Shown here: positions 45,360-57,576 of the stretch, piece after piece | How positions within the stretch are numbered: position 1 is the first letter of the stretch | Layout of the letters: every line of letters starts with the position of its first letter | Origin: Sambucus nigra | Taxonomy: Eukaryota; Streptophyta; Magnoliopsida; Dipsacales; Adoxaceae | Assembly: GCA_949130495.1 (NCBI GenBank) | Contig: OX422220.1 | Location: 127,198,268 to 127,262,267 of the forward strand | Length of the DNA stretch: 64,000 nt | Reading direction: 5' to 3' | Made by a program: the position numbers and the translations under genes | The notes under the pieces: model-generated | The model's input: only the letters and a program-made list of their open reading frames with translations | Told to the model about the DNA's origin: nothing | Database searches by the model: none

Positions 45360-46001
45360 CCATTGATTGACAATAAAACCCCAAAACATGTCTTCTCCGA
45401 CTCCAAAGACACACTTTGAAGTATTCATCTTCATAAGATATTTATCCATCGTGTTGAAAGTTCACTCCAAGTTGTACACATGCATCTCAGCCTCAAGTCT
45501 CTTGGTAAGCATATCATCAACGTACACCTCCATGTTATCACTCAACTGATCCTCTAACATTTTATTTACTAGCCTTTAGTATGTAGCCCCAACGTTCTTG
45601 AGGCCAAACGGCATTACCTTATAGCAGTATGTGCCTTTATTCTTGATGAACGAGGTCTTCTCGACACCGGTCGGGTCCATGAATATCTAATTATATCCTG
45701 AATAGGAATACATAAAGATCATTAGTTCATGCCCAGCCATGGCATTAACCATTTGATCTATTCTCAGTAGAGGGAAGTTGTTTTGGGGACATGCCTTATT
45801 TAGTTATCTGTAATCAACACACATCCTCCATTTTTCGTTGGGATTTAACATGATGATAGGATTGGCTAACCATTCTGGGTAGGTAATCTCTCTAATGAAG
45901 TCTGGTTTCTCTAACTTCATCACCTCATTTCTAATAACTCCATATTTCTCTCTGGAGTAGACCCTCCGCCTTTGCCTAACTAGCTTGGCTCCATCAGTCA
46001 T
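45360..46001 (-). pseudogene. Reverse transcriptase of the Tat element, degenerate
   Basis: From 46001 the minus strand reads a typical gypsy RT start: Gln-Arg-Arg-Arg-Val-Tyr-Ser, then Phe-Ile-Arg-Glu-Ile-Thr-Tyr-Pro-Glu-Trp-Leu-Ala-Asn-Pro, then Trp-Arg-Met-Cys-Val-Asp-Tyr-Arg. After a stop it continues with Asp-Leu-Asn-Lys-Ala-Cys-Pro-Lys-Asp and Pro-Leu-Pro-Arg-Ile-Asp. The catalytic Tyr-Val-Asp-Asp-Met-Leu motif is encoded near 45509-45526. The palm motif that should contain the first catalytic Asp is altered (Met-Tyr-Ser-Tyr-Ser-Gly), and stops interrupt the frame several times. The domain copies element RNA into DNA in active relatives; this copy cannot. Confidence 0.85.
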
Positions 46002-46559
46002 GCTTAATTTAAGGCAGAGGACCTCTGGATCAATTCTTGATATATCTTCATGACTCCAAGAAAAAATGCTTTGTCTATTTCTCAGTAACTTAATGAATTC
46101 TTCTTTGATCTCTCTCTTCGAGGCTTTGTCGATTTGGGCAGTTTTTTCGGCTCGTCCTCTTTGAGGACGATGGATTTTACCTCCTCGACAACTTCACCCT
46201 TTTTAACTTTGTATCGTCTCTGGGGTTGAGAGTGTCTGTGTTATAAGTTATGGTGGCCCTTTTATGCGTGTCTCTCTCTTCATCCGAATTGAAGTAGCAT
46301 TCACGTGCCTCAACCCGATCACCCTAAACTTCCCTTACTCCATAAGGACTTGAGAATTTTATCATTTGGTGAATTGGTGAGGGCACGACCTCAAAATCTT
46401 CGAGGGATACTCATCCTTTGATGTTGTTATATGATGGATAGATGTTCTCATCCATAACAAAGAAACTGATCTTCCTTGTGAGACATTTCGGCCAAGTATT
46501 CCCCCATTATAACATCCATTTCATAGATTCCAATAAGTTGTACTTTCTCTCCACTAAAA

Positions 46560-46840
46560 CCAATTAGAGGTTAGTGGCAATGGATAAGTCTCATCTTGCT
46601 CAATCTTAGGCCCTTGTAACAGTCCCAGAATGTCACATCGGTCGAACTGCCACCATCGACCAATAACCTAGAGCCTTCGTGCCTATGCACTTTAGTTGTG
46701 ATCACCAGAGGGTCATCATGTGGGGCTAGGATCCGCTTAAAATTTAACCTTACAAAGATAACTATCAAAGTCTTCATATCAACTTTTGTTCTCTTACCCG
46801 ACTTCGGCTCAATAGAAATCGAGTGCACCACTTCGTGTTT
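46560..46840 (-). pseudogene. Aspartic protease region of the Tat element
   Basis: A minus-strand frame containing Pro-His-Asp-Asp-Pro-Leu-Val-Ile-Thr-Thr-Lys-Val and then Leu-Leu-Val-Asp-Gly-Gly-Ser-Ser-Thr-Asp-Val-Thr-Phe-Trp-Asp. The Asp-Gly-Gly-Ser-Ser block corresponds to the protease active site (usually Asp-Xaa-Gly-Ser-Ser in Tat elements). The context between gag zinc finger and reverse transcriptase fits. The frame is open for only 86 codons and then shifts, so the polyprotein is broken here too. Confidence 0.75.
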
Positions 46841-47109
46841 TGGGAGATCTATAGTTTCTCCACGCGAGCTTTCATACCAATAATATCCTTTCCACCTTCT
46901 ATAAGCCCTCCGCGAATCATTTTCACCCCCAGAGAGATCATATTTATTCGACCCTTAGGATCAGTGATAGGAGGAGGCAAATTCGGGTCGGCCTCGTCAT
47001 CATCATCGTCTCTGTTTGCTGGGGTGTTTGGTTTACACTTATTATTCCTCCACTTTTGAGTGTCGTCTTGACCACCCTTCGAGCTATTCTTTTCCAGAAA
47101 CTTTCACAA

Positions 47110-48768
47110 CTTTACTTACTTCAACATCTTATCGATCTCATCTTTCAGAGTGAAGCATTGGTTAGTGGTATGGCCATGGTCTTGGTGAAATTCACACCAT
47201 CGGTCAGGGGTTCTGAGCTTTTCTGTCCATCTCAGGGTCTTATCATTCTTAATCTCATTCAGGATCATTTCAGGGTTGATTGTTAATGGGGCATAGTTAG
47301 CAAACTTGTCATCGATCGACCTCTTTTTCCCATCCTTGCCTCTGGCTTTTTGAGAGTTGCTTTCACCAGCCTCTTTCTCATCTTCACCTTTGGCCACCAT
47401 GGCATCCTAAGTGTTCATGACTATCTCAGTCTTAGCCAAAAGTTCTACCATTGACTTAGGAGGGTCCTCCCCCAGCTTCCATAAGAGCTTTCCTTTCTAT
47501 ATTCCTCCCATAAGAGATGTCATTGAAATAATTTCACCATAGTCTTGCACCTCTAGTTTCTCTTTGTTAAAGTGGGAAATGTAGTCCCATAAAGATTCGT
47601 TCTTCGCTTGCTTTACGTATAATAAGTGGGTGGTTTTCTTTCTCGGCTTAACCCCAAAACATAAGTTATGAATGATCATCTCTTCCAGTTGCTTGAAGTT
47701 CTCTATTGAGTTTTTGGGAAGAGAAGTATACCAAATATGCGTAGCACCGATCAGGGTACTTGATAATAATCTACCCCATATCTCGTTTGAGATCGAGAAT
47801 ATGTCCACAACAGATTGATACATCTCAACATGGTGGACCAGATTGGTACACTCATTGTATCTTGGTGTCACCACTGATGATTTAAACTTATTCGGGGTAG
47901 GGTAGATCACAATTTAGGAGACGAATGGTGACCCTTCATTATTAACCCTTTGTAGAGAGTCTTAAATTTTCAATAAACTCCAATCGTATCCTCAAGTTTC
48001 TAAATATAACTATTCTAAGATTTTTCAGTAGCAGCGACTATGGCGTTATCTCCCTTGGCCTGAGAGGCATTATCACTAGCCCCTTCCCTATCGGCCTGGC
48101 ATTGGACGGGTTCTCTCCTAGCCATTCCCTGAAGGCTATTGACTTCATGTTGCTCCTCATCTCAGCTAAGAGGGACGTATGTTATCAAATCCTTCATTTA
48201 TCCTGGATCCTGCCCTATTCTGAGATATGGACAGTCGATCTCGGAGGTCACCAATGGGGCCGAGTCTATCAAAGGAAGATCCCCTGTTGATCCTATCATA
48301 TGTTGAAGGACAAGGCCGTCTTTCTTGACTCAGCTTTGTGATGTTTCCTCTACTTGCTTGGATAGGGCGCACAGTATCTTTAAAAATTTTATATGGTTCC
48401 CAACACTCGGCCTCATCATCATCATAATACTCATTACCTTCACATTCTTGACCCTACCTCCCCAAGCGTAGACACCTAGGTTCATTAACATTTCTCCACC
48501 TCTATTGAGGCTGCGCATCCTTCTGTGGGGCCAGGGTTGGTCCTCCTATCGCCTTATGTATGCCTTCTCTATAGACCAGAGTTATCATCTCCGCCGTTGT
48601 GCCACTGGGACTAGGTATGAAATTATGGCCGAAGGCAGCCAGCTTCTCCTGTCTCTTTTCTTGACTGGATGCTAAGGAGCGTAGCCCTGCTGCGACATCC
48701 ACCATCTCAGATTGTGGCAGTGCTTAACTAGAACTAGGACCTCCTCCTGGTGGAAAGTTTGATGCCAT
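47110..48768 (-). pseudogene. gag of the Tat element, broken
   Basis: A candidate start ATG lies at 48768 on the minus strand, about 210 bp after the primer site, but a stop follows 14 codons later. The conserved gag block is at 47910-47497: Pro-Asn-Lys-Phe-Lys near the start, then Leu-Val-His-His-Val-Glu-Met-Tyr, Gly-Ala-Thr-His-Ile-Trp-Tyr, Leu-Pro-Lys-Asn-Ser-Ile and Lys-Asn-Glu-Ser-Leu-Trp-Asp-Tyr. The nucleocapsid finger (about 47152-47205) is Cys-Glu-Phe-His...Gly-His-Thr-Thr-Asn-Gln-Cys, the C-X2-H variant typical of Tat gag. Several stops and frame changes separate these parts. Gag would form particles and bind element RNA. Confidence 0.82.
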
Positions 48769-48959
48769 TGAATTTTGATGATTGGAAAGATCAAGAGATG
48801 TATTGTAAGAGAGTTGGATGAACTATAAGAAAGCTTGAACTCAAACCATAGCTCTTTCAATGGTGGTTCAAGCCTAGCTAAGTGTGAAGTTGAACCACCA
48901 CCAGAGAATTCGGTGTGGAGTAGCTACAAGTGAGAGGAATAATATGATAATCTTGCCTC

Positions 48960-48976
48960 CCACAGATGACACCAAC
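48960..48976 (-). other. Primer-binding site of the Tat element
   Basis: Directly after the 5' LTR on the minus strand: TTGGTGTCATCTGTGGGA. Same type as at 1513, 54762 and 62217, with changes. Confidence 0.75.
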
Positions 48977-49844
48977 TGATGATACCAGTTATAGTATAAC
49001 CAAGTAAATATATGTAAGCTCAATCTAGTGAGGTCTCAAGTGTGCATCAATGATGAGAAATCAGATATGAAGTAAAGGGAAATGTGAGGCAAAGAGGAGA
49101 TAAGACAATATATAAGTGGTTCGGCCTATCTAGGCCTACTCCATTGTGTGTGTGAGAGTGAATTCCACTAAGAAGTGGCTCTAATGGCCTTTAGAATCAC
49201 ATTACTCAGCTTTCTCTCTCTATTCTACCATTTCAGTAGAGTTTCAGTAAGGTTTCGAATTAAGGTCCTTCTCAAGGTAGAAGAAGGTGAGTATTTATAT
49301 TGTTGGGGTGGTGTAGTGTGCACTCCATGCACGCACTAAGCATGTGTTGTATGTGGCATCCAAAAATGAGCATCCACCTGTCCTTGTCACAAGTAGATTA
49401 TAGGGATGAAATATCCCTCACACGTGAGGGAGATGATGTTGCAACAGTTTTATCCACGTAGGGCTCACAACCCACGTGAACTCTCCCACGTCTGCTCCAT
49501 TCCACGCGCTCTGCCAAGTGTCAAATATGTCCTGCTGTGAGAGTGTCGGCCTGGATGAGTACGACATCTCCAAAGAGGCAGCTGTATGAACGAAGATAGA
49601 ATAGGGGTCTCAACTGATGATGGTATCTGGCCGAGATGAGTCTGATGTGCGACTGTCATTTATAAGTCTCGGACTATAGTAGTATGAGACGAGATCAATT
49701 CACATGTAGTCTGGATCGCAGAATTGTCTCGGCTCATGGAAGAGATGAGATCAAGATCGCAGAAGTTGGATCCCTTGTAAGAAGTATTCTCTGCCATATC
49801 GGCTTGAGCCTCAGGGAGAGACGAGGATACACTTGGGCATATCA
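48977..49844 (-). repeat. 5' LTR of the Tat element
   Basis: 868 bp. TATA-like ATATAAATAC on the minus strand at 49291-49300; conserved stem-loop motif at 49116-49143 with a strong GGCCTA/TAGGCC stem. Confidence 0.9.
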
Positions 49845-49849
49845 TGGAG

Positions 49850-50685
<836 letters not shown>

Positions 50686-50693
50686 GTCTTAAC

Positions 50694-51351
50694 TAGGGGT
50701 GTAAGCGGTACGGTTTGGTCGGTAAATAGTAGATACCAATACCAAAACCAAACTCTAGATGGTAAAACCAAACTGTACCAGTTTACCACCCGGTACACCA
50801 AAATCAATACCAAAACCAAACCGGCTGGCATTTCGTTTTTTTCGGTAATTTCGGTTTTTTTCTGGTTTCGATAAATTCTGGTTTTTTCTGGTTTCGGTAA
50901 ATTTTGGTTTTTTCTGGTTTCTGGTTTCGGTTTTTTTTGTTTCGGTAAACAACACTAAAAGTCCCCAAAAACCAAAAACAAAACCAACCAACTTTTTAAA
51001 ATATTAAAACCAAAATCAAAACCAACTTTTTTTTGGTTTTGGTAAATTCGGTACAGTAATTTTGGTAAATTTGGTACGGCACGGTAATTTTGGTACGATT
51101 TTTTTTGGTTTCGGTAAATTTGGTACGGGTATGGTAATTTCGGTACGGTTTTTTCTGGTTTCATAAAATTCGGTACGGTAATTTTGATAAATCAGTTTTT
51201 TAAATATTAAAACCAAAACTAACCAACTTTTTTGCGGTAATTTCAATTTCGGTAAGACTGGTTTCTGGTATTTTAATATATGAAATCAAAACCATTTTTT
51301 TTGGACCAAAACGGTACGGTACGGTAAAAACCCATACCGCTTCCACCCCTA
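50694..51351. mobile_element. hAT-type non-autonomous element, 658 bp, 8-bp TSD
   Basis: Termini TAGGGGTGTAAGCGGTACGG and CCATACCGCTTCCACCCCTA are inverted repeats. The exact 8-bp TSD GTCTTAAC lies at 50686-50693 and 51352-51359. The interior is a degenerate array of GGTTTCGGTAATTTTGG-like units, with no coding capacity. The Lys/Asn/Pro-rich frames through it on the minus strand are repeat artefacts. Confidence 0.92.
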
Positions 51352-51471
51352 GTCTTAACTACTAGAATATCAAGCAAGCTATCTCACTATCTTATAACTA
51401 TAATGTAATTCAACCCACTACAGATATAAATAGTACAACTCAACACAATTCCCACCCATGTCACCCCAAAA

Positions 51472-52386
51472 GTAAGATCGGGGTCCTGCATTTGTGGCAC
51501 ACTTTTGAGAGAGTTTTCAAGAGGCTATAAAACTAAGTTGCACTCTAGTAAGACATACCATCCATAAACGGATGGGCAGATGGAGCGAGTGAATTGGGCC
51601 TTATAAGACATGTTATAGGCATATGTGATAGACTTCAAAGGCATTTGGGCAATACACTTTCCATTGGTGGATTTTTCTTATAACAATGGTTATAAAAATT
51701 CAATTTCCATGGCACCATATGAGGCCCTTTATGGGAGATCGTGTCGATCACCATTGTGTTGGTTGGACCCAGGAGAAGGTAAACATTTGGGGTCAGAGTT
51801 CATCCATGAAATGACCAATAAAATTAAGTTTACGAGAGAGTAGATTAAGATCATTCATAATAGAAAGAAGAGTAATGCAGATAAAAATAGGAAGCATATG
51901 GAGTTTGAGGTTGAAGAGCAGGTCCTACTTCGAGTTTCATCTATGAAAGGGGTGATGAAATTCGGGCAGAAAGGGAAGTTGCCACCAAGATATATTGGAT
52001 TGTTTGTGATCATGGAGAAGATGGGGAATGTTTCATACCGTTTGTCATAGCCAGAACACCTTGATCGGGTTCATAACATGTATAATGTATCCCTACTTCA
52101 TAGGTTCTTATATCCTAAGGTAGCTTATCAACATATATTTTTGGCCGAGATTTAGTTAGAACCAGATGCTTCTTATAGTAACCATCATGTATCTATATGA
52201 GATAGGAGGATTCAAAATTTTCATTCCAAGGAGACACCCTTAGTACATGTCCAATGGAACCACCATAATACGGAGGAGTCTACATAGGAGAGCAATAATT
52301 TAATGAGGCAGCCATACCAACATCTATTTTGAGTCATGTACATAAAAACCATTTAGGAATTTCGAGGATGAAATTCTTTTTTCTAA
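51472..52386 (+). pseudogene. 3' end of Tekay-type pol: integrase C-terminal half and chromodomain
   Basis: The remnant opens within the integrase core (Asp-Arg-Gly-Pro-Ala-Phe-Val near 51476, then Tyr-His-Pro and Thr-Asp-Gly-Gln with a stop between). It continues open at 51625-51843 with Tyr-Asn-Asn-Gly, Pro-Tyr-Glu-Ala-Leu-Tyr-Gly-Arg-Ser-Cys-Arg-Ser-Pro and Trp-Leu-Asp-Pro-Gly-Glu. Next come the Phe-Glu-Val-Glu-Glu-Gln-Val-Leu-Leu-Arg-Val-Ser block and Pro-Arg-Tyr-Ile-Gly. A degenerate chromodomain follows (about 52196-52335; Lys-Glu-Thr-Pro-Leu-Val-His-Val-Gln-Trp, then Glu-Glu-Ser-Thr and Met-Arg-Gln-Pro-Tyr). The Gly-Arg-Ser-Cys-Arg-Ser-Pro signature and the chromodomain place it in the Tekay/Del chromoviruses. 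Everything upstream is missing, and stops and a frameshift confirm decay. Confidence 0.88.
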
Positions 52387-52395
52387 GGGGAAGAT
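52385..52395 (+). other. Polypurine tract of the Tekay element
   Basis: AAGGGGAAGAT directly before the LTR start TGTAATACCC. Confidence 0.8.
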
Positions 52396-54021
52396 TGTAA
52401 TACCCTATATTGGATAATTAAATAAATAGTTAAATATTAAATTTAGAGGATAGAATTTTTAATTGACTATTTAATTTGAAATTTGGCTTAGAAAATTTAG
52501 TTATGAAAATAATTGGAGTTGAATGAAATTTATGGTTATTGGATAATTTATTTGATTTAATTAATAAAGTGTATGTACCCAATTCAAATTTATTTTAAGT
52601 TAGGGGATAAATTTGGGAATTATGGTAAGTAAACTAAGAAATTACTTAAGGAGGAATTTGCGTAAAAGAATAAGGGTAATAAGGTATTTAAGTAATTACT
52701 TGGTGAAGAGTTTAGGATTAGTGTTTTTACTAAGGAAGAAAATAAAAAGAAAAATAAATATAAGCGGCACATTATTTGGGGTAAGGCCGCGATGGTGGGG
52801 CATGATGGCCGCTATAGCGGGGCCAAATTGGCGCTATACCGGCGAGGGAAAGTAAAAATGACATGCCTAACCTTTTTTAACCATTCTTTCATTCTTCTTC
52901 TCTCTTTTGTCTTCTCTACAACCCTAAAAAAACCTACTATCTCATTTCAACCCATAATTTAACCCTTTAACCCCAATCCATTTTCCACTCAAATTACATA
53001 TTTTCTACCCAAATTTTTTTCTGTACAATTTATACATAAATATGTATTTTTGGAGCAAATGAGGAGTCTAATTTACACAAGTTCAAGGAACAATTGCAGA
53101 GTCAATTCAACATAAATCCAAAGGTATTTCTGATGCATTCTCGTCTACAATTTTGTAGTTTTCTTCATTAAGATAAGTTAACATTATACTCCTCCCCCTT
53201 TATGTAATTAAATAATAACTTGCACCTAAACATAATTCTCACATTTAAAATGAATTAGAGATTTAGGGTCTTATGTTTCCGACATGAAATTTGTAAATAA
53301 AGAATATATAAATATTTATATGTTAATTTCTTAAAATTATATAATTCTAATTAGAATTTCAGGTTAGTGATATTTATGTTTATATGAATGTTATAATAAT
53401 GTTATATTTCATATGTAAATTATTAATTATATACATTCATATGTAAACTGTAATTATGTAAACCCCTAAATGATAATACTAATTTGATTCATAAAATTTG
53501 ATTAATGTAGTATCACCTTAGACAAATTTTAGTTAGAAAGTCATGTATTTGTGTAGGCTTTGTGAATTCATTTATATGATATTAGAGAAATTTTATAATT
53601 TCTTCCTTATTTACCAAGTATCAAGAATTTTTCTACATGTGTAATATTATAGAAGCCGAAATTGAATTCTCATTGTATCACGTGAAATTTCTACACTTAA
53701 TTGGATTAAATCATACTTATGAAATTCATAATTATCCCATGTCATAAACTTATGGATGAATATTGACTTCAAAGATTAGTAGAATTATATAAAGCCACAA
53801 ATTGATTAAATAATGCCTCTCGAATTTTTTTAAATTATTTTACCATAAATATAGAACACCTTGTAGGCCTACTCTAAAGATAACATGTGCCCCTAGTAGG
53901 GGAAGATAATAGGGTCAGTCTAACCCGGCATTTGATCGTCTATATATAAGGAGGTCGACTCATGTATAAGGGTGCTCGGTCTAGTTATATCCTTGCCTAT
54001 TTGAATATCATTACTTAATAC
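52396..54021 (+). mobile_element. 3' LTR of the Tekay element, right end unresolved
   Basis: Begins TGTAATACCCTATATTGG. The TATA-region layout (AATTATGGTAAGTAA...AAGGTATTTAAG near 52681) resembles that of the LTR at 150, and a TTCTTCTCTC-rich leader follows near 52890. No clear ...ACA end or TSD was found before the next element, so the right limit is a guess. Confidence 0.55.
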
Positions 54022-54123
54022 TGTTAAAGTAAGTTTGAGCCAAAGAATAAGATGACATTAACATATTAACTAGATGCACGTGTGGGATATAAATTTTTCT
54101 ATTCCTCCATTATTGGAGAATAA

Positions 54124-54756
54124 TGATAGGCCCAATATTGGCACTGATCGCAGATTATATATACGAGGTCGTTTCCTAGATACTGATAGATCGTGGACAT
54201 ATAAGGACACCACGCCGCTGACAGGGGTCTGACAGGACGTGGCTATCTCCAACTTCAATGGATCACTTGACAGTTGTCATTCTAGAAAGATTCCCCGATC
54301 ATACAACTTACCCACATGTCACATGATTTGTGCACATGACACCACCCTTATGACTTCTATAAATAGTAGTGGTCACCTCACTATTTGGGGGATGAATCAC
54401 TTGGCAAAGCCCTTCCAAAGTCTCTACCCTACCTCTTTCTCTATAAGTCACCACATTTGGGGGCTTATCCCCTACCGTAGCCATACGAGATTATACTCTA
54501 CAGTCCATATCCTTGATTGCCCAACTTAGCTGTATTAATGTATTCTCGTCTCTTATCTCTCTGGTACGCCTCTAATGGCACCTCAGTCTTGTACAACACA
54601 ATGTACATAATGATAATAAGGCAACAAAGTGGACGTAGGCTTGTTTTTATAGACGAACCACTCTATATCTTGTGTTTATCTCCTATTACTTGCTTTATTT
54701 CTATTTTATACTTGATACGATGGTTGAGAATGATATATGCCCAATTTCTCGCATCA
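54124..54756 (+). repeat. Left LTR of the pol-less Tat element
   Basis: Holds TATAAATAG (near 54358) as TATA box and the stem-loop motif at 54629-54661, and ends CTCGCATCA. The right LTR ends with one extra TCA (CCCATCATCA). Confidence 0.85.
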
Positions 54757-54761
54757 TTGTT

Positions 54762-54782
54762 TAAGGCATCGTTTGTGGAGAA
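54762..54782 (+). other. Primer-binding site of the pol-less Tat element
   Basis: AAGGCATCGTTTGTGGAGAA, a diverged version of the Tat primer site, 5 bp after the LTR. Confidence 0.65.
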
Positions 54783-55578
54783 CGATTTGTTAAATCAAGC
54801 TTCCTTTATATTTTTAGGATTCCTTATGCCTTATTTCATCTATGGGGGCCCCAGTCCACTATCCCATGGGTGAGATCTGGATTGTGGAGCTCATGTTTTT
54901 ACATATAAACCCCATGAGGGGATCATTTATTTCTAGATCTATTTATGGGTCTTCTTTTCTATGACCATTAGATTTTTTCTCTATACCCCAATGATGTTGC
55001 CCTACCTAGCTAGTGTTGAAAAACACAAAAGGGTATAGTCTCATAAAGGTGGGTAACTAGATACTAGTTTCAATTTACTTATTTCAGCTTTTTACACCCA
55101 TACTCTAGGGTTTTACTACCAGATTTGTGCTATTTTTGCACTTAAGGACTATTTTCTCTTTGGTAGGTTCCAAGTAGGCCTCTTCTGGTCGTCTTATATG
55201 GTCGAAACCTAGGTTCTTGGTCTAATTTTGAGATTACAGCCTCCACTACCTTAGGCTGGATGCAGTCGACCGCAACCCCTCTATTGCAGTTGGTGTATAA
55301 TTTTACTTTTTCAATTCACCACCTGGGGAAAAGGGACTTATGATAAATTGTCCTTGGATTCAACTCTGGTGATTTTTCCCTTGGGAAAGCCACGACAACA
55401 ACCTTATGAACATATACATGCCACAACCTCAACAATATATTTTTATGAAAAGGGTGCAGATTACCAAAGACTGCATCCCTGTTACTATACTTGGGTTTTC
55501 TCTAAATTCTTGGGTCTTCTCACCACTGTTTAGTTCATCTCAGAGTATATATTTCTAAAGATTGATATAGCAGAAGTC

Positions 55579-56051
55579 ATGGAAGGAAGCTCTGGGTCAG
55601 GTTCACAGCAGAAAGAAGAGATAACCCAACCGTTGAACTACATTAACCATCTATATGACAGTCAGGCCTCTCTCCAAGTCCAAGTCAACCTCCTGGCACA
55701 TAGGGTTTTGTTGCCGAAATCCCCAACCTTCATTTCTATACAAAAACTCGCAGCACTAGAGGCCGCACAAGACAAGACCGCGACCACAATCCTAAAAAAT
55801 AAAAATAAAAAAAGAGGAACTGAAGCCAGAAAAATCTTATGAAGACTATACTCCACTGATTTCTAGTATCGAAGACATCCTTGAAAGTTTCAAGGGGACA
55901 AGCTACTTAGGTAGCCGGAGAAGTTCAAGTCCTCGCCCCACAAGAGGGATTGGGTAAAGCTGTGTAAATTTCACCACGACCATAGGCACACGACTAACAA
56001 ATTCCATTCCTTGAAGAATGAGGTTGAGAGGCTTGTTAGGCAGGGAATGTT
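55579..56051 (+). pseudogene. Short gag remnant of the pol-less Tat element
   Basis: The ATG at 55579 opens an 87-codon frame starting Met-Glu-Gly-Ser-Ser-Gly-Ser-Gly and containing a heptad-like region (Tyr-Asp-Ser-Gln-Ala-Ser-Leu-Gln-Val-Gln-Val). After a stop at 55842 and a frame change, it continues with Ile-Leu-Glu-Ser-Phe-Lys-Gly and Cys-Lys-Phe-His-His-Asp-His-Arg-His-Thr-Thr-Asn near 55963-55999. This matches the C-X2-H zinc-finger tail of Tat gag, but the final Cys is replaced, so the finger is dead. The central capsid block present in the element at 39708 is missing, which suggests a large internal deletion. Nothing of pol follows. Confidence 0.65.
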
Positions 56052-56192
56052 TTAGTGGTTCCTAAAGGATGCATAAGGGATACAACCCCTAACTGAAAGA
56101 CCGCAAGCGTGATTTCTGCTTTAGTTTTTCCTTTTTCTTAAACTCTTTAAGTGTAGCTTTTACATGTATACTTTTTGCTTCACTTACAAAAT

Positions 56193-56335
<143 letters not shown>

Positions 56336-56689
56336 GAATGACAGTTTTAGTCACATGTTAATTCCTGATCTCCTCATCAATAACCTTGTGAAAAATCGTT
56401 GTCTACGAAAGATTTCGAAAGGAAACTTTATGACCTATTATCTTGGGGATTATTTATTATGGGAGGAGGACTCTGTGGAGGAGAAGGTATGACAGCCTTA
56501 ATTGGCTCATAACTCCCCTCATGGCTCAAAGACATACGAAAGTATAGGATACTTATGTTCGTAAAGCGGTCATCTCTCAGGATGATTCTATTAGCCTTGG
56601 AAATTCGTAATACCCACACTCAGCTTTCGAGATGCTTTAATTAGACTTGAGGTATCCTGGTACTCATTATTAGCTAGGGGTGGCTAATT

Positions 56690-56935
56690 GACAACCCAAT
56701 ATGTGGAGGCTTGAAAATACCTAGTTTAGGGAGGCTTAAAAACACCTAGCGTAGGGAGGACTGAAAATATCCATGCATCCATGGGTGTCTTATTAATAAC
56801 CCAGTTTGGGGAAGCTTGAAAATACCTAGCTTATGTAGGCTTGATAACACATATCCTAGGGAGGCCTAAAAATACCCATGCCACCATGGGTTGCTTATTA
56901 ATGACCCAGCCTAGAGAGGCTTGAAAATGCCCCAA
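56690..56935 (+). repeat. Nested tandem repeats with AGGCTTGAAAATACC core
   Basis: Higher-order units of about 105 bp, each made of three sub-units of about 33-35 bp (GGAGGCTTGAAAATACCTAG-like) plus a CCATGGGT..CTTATTAATGACCCAG spacer; a little over two units. It sits in the untranslated zone before the antisense ORF, as do the repeats at 42060-42620. Confidence 0.8.
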
Positions 56936-57576
56936 AACACAACTCAATGAAAGTAACTGTAGTAAAATGATGGAAAGTGGTCTAATGACATTATTGTCCA
57001 TGGAAAGGGAAACTGTTTCTAATAATCCATGGCAGTAAAACATTACTACGAAATTTATACATGGATTGAATAAGCATCCGAAGTTTATGGCTGCAGCCTC
57101 TTTGACCACTGCCAGTTTTTCAACAAAACCTACATGGTTGCAGCCTATTCCAAAAAGATGGAATTCCTATGAGAAGATTATAACCTACATCTAAAGAAAT
57201 TTTGCAAGCATTAAATAATATAAGGACGTACCTTATTCAAGATGATATTCAGAGAATATAAAAGATCATAGCATTCAACAAAGTCTGGTCATAGTCCTGT
57301 ATAAATTATAGGCAAAAGTTAATTCAAGTATAACGTCGCGGAAGTCCCCATTAAGATTACAAAAAAATATGTAAAACTACAAATGTTCAATATTACAAAA
57401 AGAGGAATCTATAAACTTGGGCAACTACGAGGTCGCATCCTCATTTTCATCACCATCTCCATCATTGTCAGTGACAGTCTCTGTTTCATCACCTGAGGCT
57501 TCTTCCAGCTTTTTTTTAGCCCTCTAGTCCATGGTAGATCTCAGATCTTCCATGCACTCCATGTGCTAAGCATCAC

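Larger units (their letters stand above)
39708..49844 (-). mobile_element. Complete, decayed Tat-lineage Ty3-gypsy element (10.1 kb)
   Basis: LTRs at 39708-40555 and 48977-49844 run TGATGATAC...GGGCATATCA on the plus strand, with the exact 5-bp TSD TGGAG (39703-39707 and 49845-49849). On the minus strand the order is 5' LTR, primer site, gag, protease, reverse transcriptase, RNase H, a second (archaeal-type) RNase H, integrase, tandem repeats and 3' LTR, with an antisense ORF on the plus strand. Dual RNase H plus an antisense ORF are features of the Tat lineage. All pol domains carry stops or frameshifts and the LTRs differ noticeably, so it is old and inactive. Confidence 0.93.

Noticed and set aside
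50755..51246. Lys/Asn/Pro-rich minus-strand frames as proteins
   Set aside because: They read through the degenerate GGTTTCGGTA repeat inside the TSD-bounded hAT-type element.
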